7,353 nucleotides of DNA from Planctomycetota bacterium (GTDB lineage Bacteria; Planctomycetota; Phycisphaerae; FEN-1346; JAACEH01), in the NCBI GenBank assembly GCA_016935955.1, contig JAFGPY010000258.1, forward strand, positions 1 to 7,353, written 5' to 3'. Position numbers and translations under genes: made by a program. Position 1 is the stretch's first letter. Each line of letters opens with the position of its first letter. Shown one piece after another: positions 6,278 through 7,353 of the stretch. The notes under the pieces are model-generated. The model ran no database searches. It saw only the letters and a program-made list of their open reading frames with translations, and was not told the DNA's origin.

Positions 6278-7138
6278 ATGGCAACGCTGAGAGAGTACTT
6301 CGACACCGACTTCCCACATACACTCACCGTTCATACAGAACAAACGCTGAGTTCCGCTGCGAGGCAATTCACGTTGACGGTTGTTGCCCGAGTGCATCTG
6401 GACTTTGATGCCAATGCGAGGTTTGTATCTTACTACCTTCCCGAATGTCCGAATGCTCTCGCGGTTTGCCAAGCCCTGCTCCTCAACCCTCAGTGGGGAT
6501 TGGACGTGGGCAAGGGGTTGATGATCGAAACGGGTTTCGTAGGCGAGAAGAAGGCAACCTCGGCCGAATTGAGATTCACGGGACGTGTCTTCTTCTACCT
6601 TGAGACCGAGCTTGCAGACGAAGCCAAGACGACGCTCGACGAGTTGGCCCGCTCAAGGGGCTTCTTCCTTCGCATAAGGTCGCGCACCTATGTGTGCGAG
6701 CGGTCGGCGCTCGAAAGGCCTCTGGCATTCATTGCACATGATTCAAGGAACAAAGAGGAGATCGCTCGCCCCTTAGCCATAGAACTCGTGAGAAGGATGT
6801 GCCCTGTATGGTTCGACGAGTTCTCGCTCAAGGTCGGCGACAGCCTGCGAGAGAGCATCGAGAAAGGAATAAGGGAGTGCAGAAAGTGCATTCTTGTTCT
6901 CACGCCCGAGTTCCTGGCGAACAAGGGGTGGACGAAGCGGGAGTTCAATTCTGTCTTCACGCGAGAAGTGGTGCAGCAGGAGCGTGTTGTTCTTCCAATT
7001 TGGCACAAGGTGTCTGCGCGCGATGTGTACGAGTACTGCCCGAGTCTAGTTGACTGCGCCGGGATTGATTGGTCACTGGGTAAGGAAGAGGTCGCAAGGC
7101 GGCTGCTTCGAGCCATAAGAGAGGCCGACAGGTCCTAG
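6278..7138 (+). CDS. TIR-domain protein with unrecognised N-terminal domain, candidate NADase defence effector
   Basis: A 286-residue protein with no signal peptide or membrane segment, so probably cytoplasmic. The start is secure: AGGAGG lies 7 nt before the ATG. Residues 148-280 are a TIR domain: PLAFIAHDSRNKEEIARPLA (strand and helix A), VWFDEFSLKVGDSLRESI (178-194 region, with Asp180 and Glu181 as acidic candidates in the loop where TIR NADases hold their catalytic Glu), CILVLTPEFLANKGWTKREF (204-223), and VVLPIWHKV. Many bacterial TIR domains break down NAD or make cyclic ADP-ribose signals in anti-phage defence; activity here is inferred. Residues 1-145 match no family I know. They show predicted strand-rich segments (31-54, 98-110, 129-140), without zinc or nucleotide motifs, and may sense a trigger or oligomerise. 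GC is much lower than in the deacetylase gene, and AGA/AGG arginine codons are frequent, suggesting acquisition. No partner gene is adjacent. Confidence 0.88.
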   Translation: MATLREYFDTDFPHTLTVHTEQTLSSAARQFTLTVVARVHLDFDANARFVSYYLPECPNALAVCQALLLNPQWGLDVGKGLMIETGFVGEKKATSAELRFTGRVFFYLETELADEAKTTLDELARSRGFFLRIRSRTYVCERSALERPLAFIAHDSRNKEEIARPLAIELVRRMCPVWFDEFSLKVGDSLRESIEKGIRECRKCILVLTPEFLANKGWTKREFNSVFTREVVQQERVVLPIWHKVSARDVYEYCPSLVDCAGIDWSLGKEEVARRLLRAIREADRS

Positions 7139-7141
7139 GTA

Positions 7142-7168
7142 GCGCATGTGCGCAGAACGCACGCGTTC
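7142..7168. other. Two short dyads after the TIR gene
   Basis: GCGCATGTGCGC (7142-7153) has 5-bp arms, and GAACGCACGCGTTC (7155-7168) has 6-bp arms around AC. They lie 3 and 16 bp after the TIR stop. The second is followed by CGTTTC, so a weak terminator is possible, but there is no real U-tract. They may equally be protein-binding sites. Confidence 0.3.
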
Positions 7169-7208
7169 CGTTTCGGCCCATACGGCTATCAAGAAGCCCT
7201 GCGGTGCG

Positions 7209-7237
7209 CTGACACGGCGCGGCTGCTGGGGTAGAAT
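7209..7237 (+). promoter_or_regulatory. Strong sigma70-like promoter for a gene beyond the window
   Basis: CTGACA (7209-7214), a 17-nt spacer and TAGAAT (7232-7237), each matching consensus at 5 of 6 positions. Transcription would begin near 7244. A perfect 10-bp palindrome GTCGCGCGAC (7250-7259) follows just downstream. An ATG at 7315 opens a frame to the window edge, but its ribosome binding site is weak, so the start of the downstream gene cannot be fixed. Confidence 0.55.
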
Positions 7238-7353
7238 GCGGCTGCGGCCGTCGCGCGACCGAACACGCCTGCATCTCTGCGCCGCCGAGGTGTTGCCGGC
7301 GGAATCTCTCCCCTATGCTATCTTCCGCTGCGTCGCCGCGCGGCCAGGGCTGC

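Noticed and set aside
7142..7168. Possible attachment site or inverted repeat of a mobile element
   Set aside because: The dyads are short, have no matching copy on the other side of the TIR gene, and no recombinase or transposase gene is present.

Overview
The window looks like chromosomal DNA from a GC-rich bacterium, most plausibly a planctomycete (Phycisphaerae or Sedimentisphaerales type). This is an inference from three things: a very large secreted Ig/PKD protein, a GntR-type DNA-binding head joined to a LacI-type ligand domain, and high GC with ordinary Shine-Dalgarno sites and sigma70-like promoters. No RNA gene, CRISPR array, insertion sequence or attachment site was seen.

Layout. 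(1) Positions 1-2781, minus strand: the first 927 codons of a large secreted multidomain protein that runs off the left edge. It holds two copies of a roughly 315-residue unit, separated by an invasin-like Ig domain and a PKD domain. (2) Positions 2782-3394: a divergent intergenic region with a 24-bp interrupted palindrome and a strong extended -10 promoter driving the rightward regulator. (3) Positions 3395-4561, plus strand: a GntR/LacI chimeric regulator. (4) Positions 4562-4762: a regulatory gap with two inverted repeats, a near-consensus promoter and a leader hairpin that ends against the ribosome binding site of the next gene. (5) Positions 4763-6091: an N-acetylglucosamine-6-phosphate deacetylase-like amidohydrolase (NagA family). 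(6) Positions 6278-7138: a TIR-domain protein with an unrecognised N-terminal domain and a clearly lower GC content. (7) Positions 7139-7353: short dyads and another strong rightward promoter, whose gene lies beyond the window.

How the genes fit together. The regulator and the deacetylase are neighbours on one strand, each with its own promoter. The simplest reading is a sugar-responsive regulator controlling amino-sugar catabolism, and possibly the divergent secreted protein. The TIR protein looks like an unrelated accessory gene, probably an NAD-consuming defence effector fused to its own sensor or oligomerisation domain. It is the best candidate here for an undescribed system, although no partner gene is visible. 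All functional links are inferences from sequence and gene order.
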